64,000 nucleotides of DNA from Chitiniphilus purpureus (lineage in GTDB: Bacteria > Pseudomonadota > Gammaproteobacteria > Burkholderiales > Chitinibacteraceae), in NCBI RefSeq assembly GCF_025642115.1, contig NZ_CP106753.1, positions 3,597,501 to 3,661,500 on the forward strand, given 5' to 3'. Both the position numbers and the translations under genes were made by a program. Below, piece by piece: positions 1-9,493 of this stretch; position 1 is the stretch's first letter; each line of letters starts with the position of its first letter. The notes under the pieces were generated by a model. It did no database searches. It was not told the origin of the DNA and worked only from the letters and a program-made list of their open reading frames with translations.

Positions 1-737
1 GGGCGCGACACCCGGAAGCCCCGCAGCTGCCGCGCAAGGCCAGGCAGGTCATGGCCGGGCGGCAGGTCCGGGGCGTGCCGGCCTGCGGTCAGGCGTTCGA
101 GCAGGCGCAGCCGCCATTTGTCCGCCGGGTTGGTGTTGCCCAGCGCAGCCAGCAGCGCGCCGATCAGGTGACCGCGGTACTGTTCGATCAGTTGGATGGC
201 GCTGGCTGCGTCTCCATCCTCGATCTGCCCCAGGATGTCCAGGTGCAGCATGCCCAGATAGACCTGTGACAGGTCGAACAGGATGCGCGACAGCGTGCGC
301 GGTACGATCCGTGCCTGCCAGTCGGCCAACCGGGGGGCGCCGAACAGCGGGACACCTTGCCGCAGGTTGTGCAGCAGCTTGAGCTCGGCGGCCGAGAATG
401 CCGTGGCGGCGCGGCGTGGATCGACATCGTGGTCGGGCGCGAACCGCGCCAGCCGTCCGATCAGTGCCTCGATCCGCTCCGGTGCCACGATCTCCACGTC
501 CACCGGACAGGCCTCGAACGGAATGATCAGCACCGAGGCGAAGTCGGCGCGCGCCTCGAAGGTGCGCCCGGTGACCAGATAGACGTCGATGTCCGAGCGC
601 AGGTTGCCCAGGCCCTCCACCAGCGAGCCGGTCACATAGAGCACGTCGTCGCCGCAGGCGCCGGTCTCGTCGAGCAGCATGCAAGACAGCGCCTCCAGCC
701 CGGTATCGTGCCATTCCAGGTAGGCGTGGATATCCAT
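1..737 (-). CDS. Nucleotidyltransferase-fold protein (C-terminus off the window)
   Basis: The frame stays open from the ATG at 737 to the window edge, so about 245 residues are visible and the C-terminus is missing. Residues 37-51 read G-S-L-V-E-G-L-G-N-x-x-S-D-I-D, the metal-binding signature of the DNA polymerase beta-type nucleotidyltransferase superfamily, and a later D-V-E near residue 80 fits the third acidic position. This suggests transfer of a nucleotide to an unknown acceptor. The rest is helical, without recognised domains. It begins 15 bases after the stop of the TPR gene on the same strand, so the two are probably co-transcribed. Substrate and pathway cannot be told from the sequence. 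Confidence 0.75.
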   Translation of the reverse strand, partial: MDIHAYLEWHDTGLEALSCMLLDETGACGDDVLYVTGSLVEGLGNLRSDIDVYLVTGRTFEARADFASVLIIPFEACPVDVEIVAPERIEALIGRLARFAPDHDVDPRRAATAFSAAELKLLHNLRQGVPLFGAPRLADWQARIVPRTLSRILFDLSQVYLGMLHLDILGQIEDGDAASAIQLIEQYRGHLIGALLAALGNTNPADKWRLRLLERLTAGRHAPDLPPGHDLPGLARQLRGFRVSR

Positions 738-752
738 CGGTGGCGCGCCCGC

Positions 753-1400
753 TCACACCGCGGCGGCAAACTTGCTTGCCAGGTCGGCGATCGTGCCGCG
801 CAGACCGGGGCCGCTGCCGGCTTTCACCAGCCGCAGTGCGGCATGCAGCTCGGCGAACTCGGGGTGCTCGCCCATCTTCTTGGCCAGGTTCTGCGCCGCG
901 GCGATGTCGCCGCTGCCCAGATGCAGCTGCGCCAGACGGAACGCTGCATAGTCGTCGCCTGACTGCAGCTTGAGCGCCGCGGCATAGGCGGTCTTGGCAT
1001 CCTCGGCATTGCCGCTCTCGCGGTGGGCATCGCCCAGCACGGTCTGCACCGAGCGTGGGCGGCCGGTGATGTCGGAGAACTTGAACTTGGCGTTCTGCTG
1101 GGCCACTTCCAACGCGGTCTTGAGCGCGGTCGGGCGGCGGCGCTGCTTGGTATAGAGGATGGCCAGCCGCGCCTTGGCCTCCAGCGAGCCCGGGTCGTGC
1201 TGCAACGCCGCCTGGTAATGCTTCTGTGCCAGCTGGAACGTCTGCGCCACCTCGCGGATCTTGCCGGCGGCCACCAGGCGCGCGGCATCGCTTTGTGCCT
1301 GCTCCACCTCGCCGACCAGGCGCTGGAGCGCCGCTATGATTTCCCTGCCCTTGGCGGCCGCCAGCTGCAGATCGCTGCTGATATCTGGGACATCCTTCAT
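753..1400 (-). CDS. Tetratricopeptide-repeat protein
   Basis: This 215-residue protein has no signal peptide or membrane segment and is probably cytoplasmic. Residues about 55-180 contain degenerate TPR units, for example the segments with A-x-x-H-Y-Q-A-A-L-Q-H-D-P-G-S and A-K-T-A-Y-A-A-A-L-K-L. These normally form a helical scaffold for protein contacts. The N-terminal 50 residues look like a helix-rich or coiled-coil region. A good ribosome binding site, GAGGAG, lies about 7 bases before the ATG at 1400. It is followed 15 bases later by the nucleotidyltransferase-fold gene, so a joint role is possible, but no specific function can be assigned. Confidence 0.75.
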   Translation of the reverse strand: MKDVPDISSDLQLAAAKGREIIAALQRLVGEVEQAQSDAARLVAAGKIREVAQTFQLAQKHYQAALQHDPGSLEAKARLAILYTKQRRRPTALKTALEVAQQNAKFKFSDITGRPRSVQTVLGDAHRESGNAEDAKTAYAAALKLQSGDDYAAFRLAQLHLGSGDIAAAQNLAKKMGEHPEFAELHAALRLVKAGSGPGLRGTIADLASKFAAAV

Positions 1401-1688
1401 CGCCTATCTCCTCGGTTCGAATCGCCCGGGACAGCCGGGCTGCGAATGGCCGGCGCAGGACGCGGACAGCATATGCGCCGCGCCATGTGTTTCGGGGTAT
1501 AGCCGGGTGCGTTCAAACCGCAAGGCGCAACTCGTTGAACGGCAAGGTTGCGTACCCGTGACCGACAGATGGTTGACAAACCAGGACAGACAGAATCCAT
1601 GACGGATTGCACGATGACTGCGGCAAAACGCGCAACTTTGATCCAACCCGCTTGCCGCGCCCGACGGTGCAGCGCAGAATCGCCAGCT

Positions 1689-1762
1689 GACTCGGGGTGC
1701 CCCTGCCAGGGCTGAGACACACCCGCACCACCTGATCCGGATCATGCCGGCGTAGGGAAGTC
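1689..1762 (+). promoter_or_regulatory. TPP (thiamine pyrophosphate) riboswitch
   Basis: The stretch contains the conserved THI-element blocks in order: CTCGGGGTGCC at 1691, GCTGAGA at 1711, ACCTGATC near 1730, ATGCCGGCGTAGGGA at 1744, and a closing P1 helix GACT/AGTC. The layout closely matches the riboswitch in front of E. coli thiM. It ends 39 bases before the thiM start, which fits control of translation or early termination when TPP is plentiful. Confidence 0.95.
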
Positions 1763-1800
1763 CCAGGCGGCCTTTCCTGCACGGAACAAGGAGCCTGTCC

Positions 1801-2604
1801 ATGTCCCATCCCCCCACGCTGCCTTTCGTCGTGATCGCCGACGAGCTGGAAAGGCTGCGCGCCGAGCACCCACTGGTGCATGTGCTCACCAACGAGGTGG
1901 TGCAGGAGATCACCGCCAATGCGTTGCTGGCGGTCGGTGCCGCGCCGGCGATGATCGTGGCCGAGGAAGAGGCCGCCGAGTTCGCCGCGCTTGCCGGAGC
2001 GCTGCTGATCAACATCGGCACGCTCTACCCTGCCCGCTGGGCCGCCATGCAGCAGGCGGTGACGGCCGCCAACGCCGCCGGCGTACCCTGGACGCTCGAT
2101 CCGGTGGCGGTGGGGGTACTGGGCTACCGCACCGCCGCCTGCCGTGAGCTGCTGACGCAACACCCGGCCGCGATCCGCGGCAATGCCTCCGAGATCCTGG
2201 CGCTGGCCGGCTGGGGCGCAAGCGGACGCGGCGTGGACAGCACAGCCGGTTCGGCCAGCGCGCTGGCCGCCGCCGAGCAGCTGGCGCGCACCACCGGCGC
2301 GGTGGTCGCGGTCACCGGCGAGATCGACTACATCACCGATGGCGAGACCACCTGGGCTACCCCCTGGGGCCATCCGCTGATGACCCGGGTGGTGGGCACC
2401 GGCTGTGCGCTGTCGGCATTGGTCGCCGCATTCACGGCCCACACCGGCAACCGGCTCAACGCCGTAGCCGCCGCCTGTGCCGTGGCTGGTATCTGCGGCG
2501 AGCGCGCCCAGAGTGCGTGCGACGGCCCCGGCTCGTTCAGGTTTTCGTTCCTCGATGCGCTCTACGTGCTCAGTCCCAAGCAGCTGCGGGAGCTGTCGCT
2601 ATGA
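1801..2604 (+). CDS. thiM: Hydroxyethylthiazole kinase
   Basis: The enzyme phosphorylates 4-methyl-5-(2-hydroxyethyl)thiazole, the thiazole salvage step of thiamine synthesis, in the cytoplasm. The 267-residue length is typical for ThiM. Visible family features are H-V-L-T-N-E-V near residue 27, N-I-G-T-L in the middle, L-D-P-V-A-V-G near 100, and the C-terminal catalytic V-V-G-T-G-C-A-L-S. It is the first gene of thiM-thiE-thiD, lies directly behind the TPP riboswitch, and its stop overlaps the thiE start as ATGA. No thiazole biosynthesis genes are present here, so the operon is a salvage unit. Confidence 0.95.
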   Translation: MSHPPTLPFVVIADELERLRAEHPLVHVLTNEVVQEITANALLAVGAAPAMIVAEEEAAEFAALAGALLINIGTLYPARWAAMQQAVTAANAAGVPWTLDPVAVGVLGYRTAACRELLTQHPAAIRGNASEILALAGWGASGRGVDSTAGSASALAAAEQLARTTGAVVAVTGEIDYITDGETTWATPWGHPLMTRVVGTGCALSALVAAFTAHTGNRLNAVAAACAVAGICGERAQSACDGPGSFRFSFLDALYVLSPKQLRELSL

Positions 2605-3239
2605 AACACTGCGACCTGTCGCTGTACCTGGTGCTGGATCCGGTACTGTGCGGCGGCGCCGAGGGCATGGTCGATACCGCGCGCATTGCCGCGCAACACG
2701 GTGTCACGGTGGTGCAGCTGCGCGCGCCGCAATGGAAGAAGCGGCAGTGGTTGGATACCGCACAGGCGCTGAAGGCGGCGCTCGATCCCTTGGGCGTGCC
2801 CTTGATCATCAACGACCAGATCGATGTGGCGCTGGCGGTCGATGCCGCTGGCGTGCACCTGGGCCAGGCCGACCTGCCCCCGGCAGTCGCGCGCCGGCTG
2901 CTCGGGCCGGACAAGCTCATCGGGCTGTCCACTTCCAACGCGGTGCAATTGGCGCAGGCGCCGCTCGATCTGATCGACTACCTCGGCGTCGGCCCGGTCT
3001 ACCCCACCGGCACCAAGGCGGATGCCTCACCGGTGATCGGCCTGCCGCAGTTTGCAAGCCTGATGGCTGCCAGGACGCTGCCGGCGGTGGGCATCGGCGG
3101 GATCCAGGCCGGTGGCGCCGCCGCCGTCATCCAAGCCGGTGCCGACGGCGTGGCCGTGGTATCGGCGATCTGCGGCCAGCCCGACATCGCCGGCGCGGTG
3201 CGCGCCTTGCGCCAGGAAATCGAAGGAGCCCGCCCATGA
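2601..3239 (+). CDS. thiE: Thiamine-phosphate synthase
   Basis: ThiE joins HMP-diphosphate and thiazole phosphate into thiamine phosphate. From the ATG at 2601 the protein has 212 residues, the usual size of this TIM-barrel enzyme. Seen in order are Y-L-V-L-D-P at the N-terminus, V-V-Q-L-R near residue 38 (phosphate and pyrimidine binding), L-I-I-N-D-Q (active-site Asp), [19 protein letters not shown] and the phosphate loop V-G-I-G-G-I. The frame is open further upstream, but the ATG overlapping the thiM stop is the natural translationally coupled start. The stop overlaps the thiD start. Confidence 0.93.
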   Translation: MKHCDLSLYLVLDPVLCGGAEGMVDTARIAAQHGVTVVQLRAPQWKKRQWLDTAQALKAALDPLGVPLIINDQIDVALAVDAAGVHLGQADLPPAVARRLLGPDKLIGLSTSNAVQLAQAPLDLIDYLGVGPVYPTGTKADASPVIGLPQFASLMAARTLPAVGIGGIQAGGAAAVIQAGADGVAVVSAICGQPDIAGAVRALRQEIEGARP

Positions 3240-4033
3240 CGGTGCACGCACTGACCATTGCCGGTTCGGATTCGGGCGGCGGCGCCGGCATCCAGGCCGA
3301 CCTGAAGACCTTTTCCGCGCTGGGCGCCTATGGCATGACCGTGCTGACCGCACTGACCGCGCAGAACACCCGTGGCGTCAATGCGGTGCATGCCGTGCCG
3401 CCGGCGTTCGTACTGCAGCAGCTGGACGCGGTGTTCGACGACATCCGCGTCGATGCGGTCAAGCTTGGCATGCTGGCCAACGCCGCCATCGTGCACGCGG
3501 TGGCCGAGGGTCTGGCGCGTCACCGGCCGCGCTGGGTGGTACTGGATACGGTGATGATCGCCAAGGGCGGTCACCCGTTGCTGGCGCCCGAGGCGATCGC
3601 TGCGATCCGCGACACCTTGTTGCCACTGGCGGGGCTGGTCACGCCCAACCTGCCCGAGGCCGCGGCCTTGCTGGGTTGTGCGCCGGCGCAGACCGAAAGC
3701 CAGATGCGTGAACAGGGCGAGGCATTGCTGCAGGCGGGCGCGCAGGCGGTGCTGATGAAGGGTGGACACCTGGGCGGCGCCGAGAGTCCGGATTGGCTGA
3801 TCATCCCAACGGGCGCGGTGCGCTTTGCTCACCCGCGCATCCCGACCCGCCACACCCACGGCACCGGCTGCACCTTGTCCGCGGCGCTGACGGCGTTGCG
3901 TCCGCATCATCCGGATTGGGCGGCGACCGTACTGGCGGCACGCACCTACCTGCAGGACGCCCTGCACGCCGCAGACCGGCTGCAGGTCGGGCAAGGCGTC
4001 GGTCCGGTCCATCATTTCCATCGGTGGTGGTAA
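3236..4033 (+). CDS. thiD: Hydroxymethylpyrimidine / phosphomethylpyrimidine kinase
   Basis: ThiD phosphorylates the pyrimidine HMP twice, giving HMP-diphosphate for ThiE. The 265-residue ribokinase-fold protein starts [16 protein letters not shown], the substrate-binding signature. It also shows D-A-V-K-L-G-M-L near residue 75, V-T-P-N-L-P-E-A near 135 and the catalytic anion hole H-G-T-G-C-T-L-S-A near 205. It overlaps thiE by 4 bases and closes the operon. With ThiM and ThiE it makes a complete salvage route from thiazole and pyrimidine to thiamine phosphate. Confidence 0.95.
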   Translation: MTVHALTIAGSDSGGGAGIQADLKTFSALGAYGMTVLTALTAQNTRGVNAVHAVPPAFVLQQLDAVFDDIRVDAVKLGMLANAAIVHAVAEGLARHRPRWVVLDTVMIAKGGHPLLAPEAIAAIRDTLLPLAGLVTPNLPEAAALLGCAPAQTESQMREQGEALLQAGAQAVLMKGGHLGGAESPDWLIIPTGAVRFAHPRIPTRHTHGTGCTLSAALTALRPHHPDWAATVLAARTYLQDALHAADRLQVGQGVGPVHHFHRWW

Positions 4034-4060
4034 GGCCCCGGCAATAGGTGCCCGCACGCG

Positions 4061-4084
4061 AAAAAGGCGAACGTGATGTTCGCC
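4061..4084 (-). terminator. Rho-independent terminator of the BON-domain gene
   Basis: A perfect 7-bp stem GGCGAAC/GTTCGCC with a 5-base loop (4066-4084) is followed, read on the minus strand, by TTTTT at 4061-4065. It lies 73 bases past the stop of the BON-domain gene. On the plus strand it has no T-run, so it would serve thiD less well. Confidence 0.8.
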
Positions 4085-4156
4085 AAATGGACCAGAATCC
4101 CTGAAAGGATGGAACGGGGCCGCTGCGCCACGCGCCGCAGCCCCGATGTGCGCGGC

Positions 4157-4495
4157 TTAGCTTGCCTTGACCGTCAGCGCGCTCTTGACGTCCTTCACGC
4201 CCTCGATGCCGGCGGCGATCTCAATGGCGCGCACGCCCGCATCGGGGGTGTCGACCGTGCCGGAGAGCATCACCACACCCTGCTCGGTGGTGACGTTCAC
4301 GCTGGTGGCGGATGCCTGTTTGTCCTTGAGCAGGGCGGCCTTGACCTTGGCCGTGATCGCTGCGTCATCGACATAGGCGCCGACAGCGGCAGTGCTGGTC
4401 GCGGCAGTGGTGCCAGTGGCAAATGCCGGCGACAGCATGGCGCCGGACAGTGCCAGCACGGCAACGCCGCGGGCCAGCAAGGTACGAGTCTTCAT
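4157..4495 (-). CDS. Secreted BON-domain protein (OsmY-like)
   Basis: This 112-residue precursor has a clear Sec signal peptide (K-T-R, a hydrophobic run, then S-P-A-F-A-T) cleaved near residue 26. The remainder is a single BON domain. It has D-D-A-A-I-T-A-K-V-K-A-A-L-L at the start and the glycine-centred G-V-V-M-L-S-G-T-V-D-T near residue 73. BON proteins such as OsmY are periplasmic and associate with membranes or help envelope proteins fold; OsmY has two domains, this has one. The gene is monocistronic with its own terminator. Its specific role is not visible. Confidence 0.85.
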   Translation of the reverse strand: MKTRTLLARGVAVLALSGAMLSPAFATGTTAATSTAAVGAYVDDAAITAKVKAALLKDKQASATSVNVTTEQGVVMLSGTVDTPDAGVRAIEIAAGIEGVKDVKSALTVKAS

Positions 4496-4743
4496 GGGTT
4501 TCTCCTTATCTGTTGCCCTTGCCGCAATGGCATGGGCACCTCATTCAAAACCGAGGCCGGGGACCGGCCGCCCCTACCAGACAGCAAGCCGCGTGCCAGA
4601 GCCGGAAAAACCCATACCTATCAACAACCTGCACGTTGGCATGCTGCTGATTGCCATGCGCTGCGCATAGGGGGCGGGAAGTGTTGTCGCCGACAAGCGA
4701 CAGCCAGGCTGCCGCCCATCCCAAGGCGTTGATCAGAAAAGGA

Positions 4744-6138
4744 TTATTCCTGTCGTCCGTCGGCAACAGCCTGCTGGTCGTCGCTGCGGAACAGCTCCGG
4801 GGCGAGCCCATGGCGTTGCAGCAGCCGATAGAACTCGGTGCGGTTGCGTTCAGCCAGCCGCGCGGCGTCGGCCACGTTGCCGTTGGTGAGCTTGAGCAGC
4901 TTGACCAGATAGTCGCGCTCGAAGCGCTGGCGCGCGTCGGCCAGGCTCAGCACCTCGATCGACGGCACGCGCAATGCGCGCTGCACCAGCGCGAGCGGCA
5001 CCAGCGGTGCGGTGGACAGCGCGCACACCTGTTCCACCACGTTGAAGAGCTGGCGCACGTTGCCCGGCCATGGCGCCATCGACAACGCCTCCAGCGCATC
5101 GGGGGCGAAGCCGTTCACCTGCCGGCCGTATTTCTCGGCCACGGTGGCAAGGAAATGATTGGCCAGCAACGGAATGTCCTCGCGTCGCTCGGACAAGGCC
5201 GGCAGTGCCAGCGTCACCACGTTCAGCCGGTAGTAGAGATCCTCGCGGAACTGCCCCTCAGCCATCGCCTGATCAAGGTCGCGATGGGTGGCCGACAGGA
5301 TGCGCACATCGATCTGTACCGCCTCGGCGCTGCCGACCGGGCGGACCGCGCGCTCCTGCAGCACACGCAGGAGCTTCACCTGCAGCGCCAGCGGCATGTC
5401 GCCGATCTCGTCCAGGAACAACGTACCGCCATGCGCGGCCTGGAACAGCCCACGGTGATTGGCCACGGCACCGGTGAAGGCGCCCTTCATATGGCCGAAC
5501 AGCTCGGATTCGAGCAGTTGCTCGGGGATGGCGCCGCAGTTGACCGCGATGAATGGGGCGTGGCTGCGCGCGCTGGCGCGATGGATGGCGCGCGCCAGCA
5601 CTTCCTTGCCGCTGCCGCTTTCGCCGCGGATCAGGATGCTTGCGTCGGTACCTGCCACCAGCTTGGCCTCGGCCAGAAGCTCGGCCATGCGCTGGCTGCG
5701 GCTGATCAGCCCCTCGCGCCATGCCTCGCCCTGCGCGGTGACGGTCTGGCTGGGTGCCGCCAGCGCCAGCGCCTGCGCGATCTTGTCCAGCAGCGCGCGG
5801 CCGTCGAACGGCTTGGTCAGGTAGGCGAACGCGCCGCGTGCGGTTGCATCCACCGCGTCGGGAATGTTGCCATGCGCGGTCAGCAGGATCACCGGCAGCG
5901 CCGGATGGCGGGCGCGGATCTCATCGAACAGCGCGAGGCCGTCGCGGTCGGGCAGCCGCACATCGCTGAGCACCAGCGCGGGGCGTTCGATATCCAGCCG
6001 GTTGAGCGCCGCCTGGGCACTCTCGGCGGTGCTGACCCGATAGCCCGCCGCGGTCAAACGGATGGTCAGGAGCCGCACGATGTCGGCGTCGTCATCGATC
6101 AGCAGCAGATGCGCGGGATGGGGTTCGGCATGGGCCAT
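4744..6138 (-). CDS. glrR: Sigma-54-dependent response regulator, GlrR/QseF type
   Basis: This NtrC-family activator of about 464 residues has three domains. A receiver domain comes first, with L-L-I-D-D-D near the start and the phospho-accepting Asp in [12 protein letters not shown]+ domain follows, with Walker A G-E-S-G-S-G-K-E, the sigma-54 contact loop G-A-F-T-G-A and Walker [11 protein letters not shown] Fis-type helix-turn-helix ends it ([11 protein letters not shown]). ATG 6138 is chosen over GTG 6150 because GAGG sits 6 bases before it. It is last in the order kinase, QseG-like lipoprotein, activator, the order of E. coli glrK-qseG-glrR, where GlrR activates sigma-54 promoters of envelope-stress small RNAs. 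Targets here are unknown. Confidence 0.9.
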   Translation of the reverse strand: MAHAEPHPAHLLLIDDDADIVRLLTIRLTAAGYRVSTAESAQAALNRLDIERPALVLSDVRLPDRDGLALFDEIRARHPALPVILLTAHGNIPDAVDATARGAFAYLTKPFDGRALLDKIAQALALAAPSQTVTAQGEAWREGLISRSQRMAELLAEAKLVAGTDASILIRGESGSGKEVLARAIHRASARSHAPFIAVNCGAIPEQLLESELFGHMKGAFTGAVANHRGLFQAAHGGTLFLDEIGDMPLALQVKLLRVLQERAVRPVGSAEAVQIDVRILSATHRDLDQAMAEGQFREDLYYRLNVVTLALPALSERREDIPLLANHFLATVAEKYGRQVNGFAPDALEALSMAPWPGNVRQLFNVVEQVCALSTAPLVPLALVQRALRVPSIEVLSLADARQRFERDYLVKLLKLTNGNVADAARLAERNRTEFYRLLQRHGLAPELFRSDDQQAVADGRQE

Positions 6139-6146
6139 TGCACACC

Positions 6147-6713
6147 TCACTTGGCAGCCGGCGCCCCGGGGCGCGCGGGCAGGGTGCTTTCGATCTTCTT
6201 GAGCGCATCGAGCTTGGCAATCGCCTCATCGGCGCGCCGCTGCTCGTCCTTGAGCTGCTGCCCCAGCCGGTCGGCCTGCTCGTCGCTGCGCCGGCGCTCG
6301 TTCAACTGCATCTGCAGCACGGTGGCCAGCGGCTTGAACGGCTGCAGCTCGGCATCGGCCGATTTGAGCAGACCGTCGAGCAGGCCGAGCGCACGGCCCA
6401 ATTCGCCGTTGCCGTGCATGCGCGAGAGCACCAGCACGCGCTTGAGCGTGGTCTGCGGGCCGGCCGGATTGGCCGCGAGCGCATTCAGCTCCTTGCCCAG
6501 CTCGGCCGCGGACAGGCTGCGGACCTTGCTGCCGTAATCCAGCACCTCGTCGACCACACTGGGCAGCTGCTCGACGTAGACCAAGGGCTCGGGTGCCGGG
6601 GTGGGCGTGGGTGGCGGGGTGGGCGCCGGTGGCGGCGGCAGCGGTGGTGGCGGACTGACGCAGCCGTTGAGCAGCAACGCCGCAGCCAGCAGAAAGGGAA
6701 GGATGGGTTTCAT
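6147..6713 (-). CDS. qseG: QseG-like lipoprotein of the GlrK/GlrR system
   Basis: The 188-residue precursor has a lipoprotein signal ending L-L-N-G-C. A proline-rich linker follows at residues 23-43 (P-P-P-P-L-P-P-P-P-A-P-T), then a helical domain ending in a coiled-coil-like stretch around residues 130-175. In enterobacteria QseG is an outer-membrane lipoprotein that touches the periplasmic part of kinase GlrK. Position between the kinase and activator genes, a 4-base overlap with the kinase and an 8-base gap to the activator support that identity, although sequence similarity in this family is low. The proline stretch could reach across the periplasm. Confidence 0.75.
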   Translation of the reverse strand: MKPILPFLLAAALLLNGCVSPPPPLPPPPAPTPPPTPTPAPEPLVYVEQLPSVVDEVLDYGSKVRSLSAAELGKELNALAANPAGPQTTLKRVLVLSRMHGNGELGRALGLLDGLLKSADAELQPFKPLATVLQMQLNERRRSDEQADRLGQQLKDEQRRADEAIAKLDALKKIESTLPARPGAPAAK

Positions 6714-8137
6714 AAGGGCAGTTCGATCCTGAAATGCGCGCCGCGTTCACTTGGGAGCAGCGCGACGCTCCCGCCATGGGCCGCGATGTATTCCTGCACG
6801 ATGGACAGGCCAATGCCGCTGCCATGGCGGGCGCCGGGCGGCTGGCGCCGCCCCTGGTAGAAGGGTTCGAAGATCCGCGGCGCGTCATCCTGCGCCACGC
6901 CCGGGCCTTCGTCGTAGCAATCGATCCGGACGCGGTCGGCCTGTTCGCTGACCACGAAGCGCACTTCGCCGCCCTCGGGGCTGAAGCGGATGGCGTTGGA
7001 CAACAGATTGCTGAACACCGCACCCAGTTGATCGGCGTCGGCCCGGATGGTCACCTCGTCGCCTTCGATGCTGACGGTGAGCGCGCGTGCCTGCCACTGC
7101 AGCTGCTGCGCATCGATCACGCCGGCAAGCTGCGCTACCAGCGGCAGCCGGCGATGCGCGGCGCGTCCGGCCTCGAACACCGCCGCGTTGTAGCGCAGCA
7201 GGCTCTCGATCTGCGACTGCAGGGCCGCCACATTCTGCCGCAGGATGCCGACCACCTCGTGCTGCGCCGGCGCCAGCGGTCCGGGCACCTCGTCGTCGAG
7301 CAGCGCCACGCCTTCGCGCAGCGCCGCCAGTGGGGTCTTCAATTCGTGCGACACATGGCGCAGGAAACGGGCCTTGTCGGCCTCCAGCGCCGCCAGCCGG
7401 CGACGCAGCCAATCGAGTTGCTCGGCTACCCGGCGCAGGTCGATCGGGCCACGGATCGCGATCTCGTCGTCGAAACGCCCCTCGCCCAACCGGGCGATCG
7501 CGCCTTCGATCCGCGCCAGGGGCCGTGTCAGCCACAGGCCGAAGCCCAGCGCCAGCAGCACCGCCAGCACCAGCGCCGCGGCGATCTGGGCAGCCAGCAG
7601 GCCGCGCTGACGCTCCAGCTCGGCGCTCAAGGCGTCGTTGGCCAGCTCGACCCGGCGTTTGGCGGCCAGGCTCAGCTCGGCGTTGATGCTGCGCAGGCGC
7701 GAGAAATGTTCGAACAACGCCGCCTCGCCGCCGCCGCGCCGCGGACGGACCCGGTCAAGCAGCACCCGCGCGCCGTCCCCATGCGCCTGCCACGCCTCGA
7801 ATTCATCCCGCGATACGCCGGGCAGCAGCCGCGCCAACGTGCGCAATGCCGTGCCCGCGTCCTGCCATGCCTCCTCGAACCGCTGGCGGAACTCCGGATC
7901 GTCCAGCACCAGGAACTGGCGTGCGCTGCGCTCCATGGTCAGCGTGCGCTCGCCCAGCCGCTCGGCCGCCTCGGTCAGCTTGACCGCCGCCTGCGCCGAT
8001 TCGCGGCTTTGCACCGCCAGGCGCTCCAGCGCGAGCAGCACATGGAACGAGCTGGCCGAGAGCACTGTGCCCACCAGCAGGAACGCCAGCAACAGCAGTT
8101 GCCGGAACGACAGGCGATACCACGAAAGGCGTCTCAT
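6710..8137 (-). CDS. glrK: Sensor histidine kinase, GlrK/QseE type
   Basis: From ATG 8137 the protein has 475 residues. A transmembrane helix lies at about 11-33, followed by a mostly helical periplasmic domain, a second helix near 170-195, and HAMP. The dimerisation domain has the phospho-accepting H in F-L-R-H-V-S-H-E-L-K-T-P-L. The ATPase domain has N-L-L-S-N-A-I-R-F-S (N box), D-E-G-P-G-V (G1) and G-S-G-I-G-L-S-I-V (G2). The frame is open further upstream, but ATG 8137 overlaps the stop of the MocR gene as ATGA and directly precedes the first membrane helix. It should phosphorylate the GlrR-like activator two genes downstream. Confidence 0.9.
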   Translation of the reverse strand: MRRLSWYRLSFRQLLLLAFLLVGTVLSASSFHVLLALERLAVQSRESAQAAVKLTEAAERLGERTLTMERSARQFLVLDDPEFRQRFEEAWQDAGTALRTLARLLPGVSRDEFEAWQAHGDGARVLLDRVRPRRGGGEAALFEHFSRLRSINAELSLAAKRRVELANDALSAELERQRGLLAAQIAAALVLAVLLALGFGLWLTRPLARIEGAIARLGEGRFDDEIAIRGPIDLRRVAEQLDWLRRRLAALEADKARFLRHVSHELKTPLAALREGVALLDDEVPGPLAPAQHEVVGILRQNVAALQSQIESLLRYNAAVFEAGRAAHRRLPLVAQLAGVIDAQQLQWQARALTVSIEGDEVTIRADADQLGAVFSNLLSNAIRFSPEGGEVRFVVSEQADRVRIDCYDEGPGVAQDDAPRIFEPFYQGRRQPPGARHGSGIGLSIVQEYIAAHGGSVALLPSERGAHFRIELPL

Positions 8138-9480
8138 GCCGCGACCCCCAGACCGCCCAGGCATTCGGCCAGCACCGCGGCAAACGCGGCGGTCTCCTCG
8201 CCGGACAGCGCAGCCGAGGTGATCCGCAGCGCACCGAGGCGCCGTGTCACCCGGAATGCATCGCCCGTGCGCACCAGATAGCCGCGCGCAGCGAGCGCCT
8301 GCGCCGCCATCGCGTCGTCCGCCAGCGGCAACCAGACGTTGAGCCCACCGCCGGGCAAGGCGGCAAGACCGCGCGCGGCCAGTGCCGCGACCAACGCGGC
8401 GTGCCGCTCGGCATAGCAGGCGCCGGCGCGCCGCCACAGCGCGGCCGTCCCGGGTGCCTGCAGCAGTGCCAGCGCCAGTCGCTGCAGCAGAAAGCTCGGC
8501 CAGCGCGGGCCCACATACTGGCGCCGCTGCACGCGGGCAAGGGTGGTGGCGTCGCCGGCGAGGAAAGCCAGCCGCAGATCGGGCCCCAGGCATTTGGACA
8601 GCGAGCGCACCGCCGCCCAACGCTCGCGCCCGGGCGTCGCCAGCGATGGCGTGGGCTGGGTGGCAAAGCCGGCGAAATGGTCATCCTCGACGATCAGCAG
8701 TTCGGGATGGGCATCGACCAGCTGGCGCAGCGCCGCAGCGCGGGTCGCCGAGGTGTTGGTGCCGGTGGGATTGTGCGAATACGGCGTCCACAGCAGCGCC
8801 TTGGGCTTGCGCGCCAGCGCGCCTTCCAGCGCGGCCGGCTCGATGCCTTCACCATCGAGCGTCAGTCCCACCAGATTGAACCCCATCTGCCGCAGCAGGT
8901 TGAGCGACCCGGGAAAGCACGGTTCCTCGACCAGCACCGTGTCGCCGGGGGCGAGCCAGACGGCCAGCACCCGCTCGATTCCGTCGAGCGCGCCATTGAC
9001 CAGCAGCGGATCGGCCAGGGGCGCGGCCAGCGTGCCGGTACGCTCCCACCACGCCCGGCCCCATGCCTGCAGCGCCGGCAGGTAGGCCGGCTGCCCGTAC
9101 AACGGGGTCGGCATCGGCGCCAGGTGCGGCAGCAAAGGCGCGAGCTCCGGCAACAGTGCCGGATCAGGGTTGCCCGAAGCCAGCTCCAGCATGCCGGGCG
9201 TCGGCAGGAAGGCGTGCACGCCCGTGGGCAGGCCCATGCGTGTGCGTTGCGCCACCCGGGTGCCGGCACGGCCCGCCGCTTCGGCAAGGCCGGCGGCCAC
9301 CAGCTTGCGGTAGGCGGCGGCCACGGTGTTGCGGTTCACCTCCAGCATCTGGGCCAGCTCGCGGATCGGCGGCAACGCCGCGCCCTGACCGAGCGTGCCG
9401 CCTTCGATCAGCGCACGGATGTGCCCGAAGATGTCCTCCGCACCACCCCCCTTGCAGAGAAAGAGGTCTGTTTGTACCAT
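8134..9480 (-). CDS. MocR-family regulator: GntR helix-turn-helix plus aminotransferase domain
   Basis: Residues 1-80 form a GntR-type winged helix (A-E-D-I-F-G-H-I-R near 14, L-P-P-I-R-E-L-A-Q-M-L, N-R-N-T-V-A-A-A-Y). Residues 100-448 form a fold-type I aminotransferase domain with S-H-N-P-T-G, V-E-D-D-H-F and the PLP-binding K in S-L-S-K-C-L-G. MocR proteins usually sense PLP or an amino compound and control a neighbouring, often divergent, gene. The divergent gene here is an MFS transporter starting 36 bases away across a TTTGTC/GACAAA dyad, a natural target. It is also joined by ATGA to the GlrK kinase gene, so it may drive the whole glr operon. No clear ribosome binding site is seen. Confidence 0.87.
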   Translation of the reverse strand: MVQTDLFLCKGGGAEDIFGHIRALIEGGTLGQGAALPPIRELAQMLEVNRNTVAAAYRKLVAAGLAEAAGRAGTRVAQRTRMGLPTGVHAFLPTPGMLELASGNPDPALLPELAPLLPHLAPMPTPLYGQPAYLPALQAWGRAWWERTGTLAAPLADPLLVNGALDGIERVLAVWLAPGDTVLVEEPCFPGSLNLLRQMGFNLVGLTLDGEGIEPAALEGALARKPKALLWTPYSHNPTGTNTSATRAAALRQLVDAHPELLIVEDDHFAGFATQPTPSLATPGRERWAAVRSLSKCLGPDLRLAFLAGDATTLARVQRRQYVGPRWPSFLLQRLALALLQAPGTAALWRRAGACYAERHAALVAALAARGLAALPGGGLNVWLPLADDAMAAQALAARGYLVRTGDAFRVTRRLGALRITSAALSGEETAAFAAVLAECLGGLGVAA

Positions 9481-9493
9481 TCAAAACACTTTA

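Noticed and set aside
1413-1440. tRNA remnant suggested by GGTTCGAATC
   Set aside because: No acceptor, D or anticodon arm can be drawn around the T-loop-like sequence.
4651-6537. Plus-strand open frame of about 628 codons opposite the glrR gene
   Set aside because: It is the antisense of a clear sigma-54 activator; composition is Gln/Arg/His-rich as expected for a shadow and no domain is seen.
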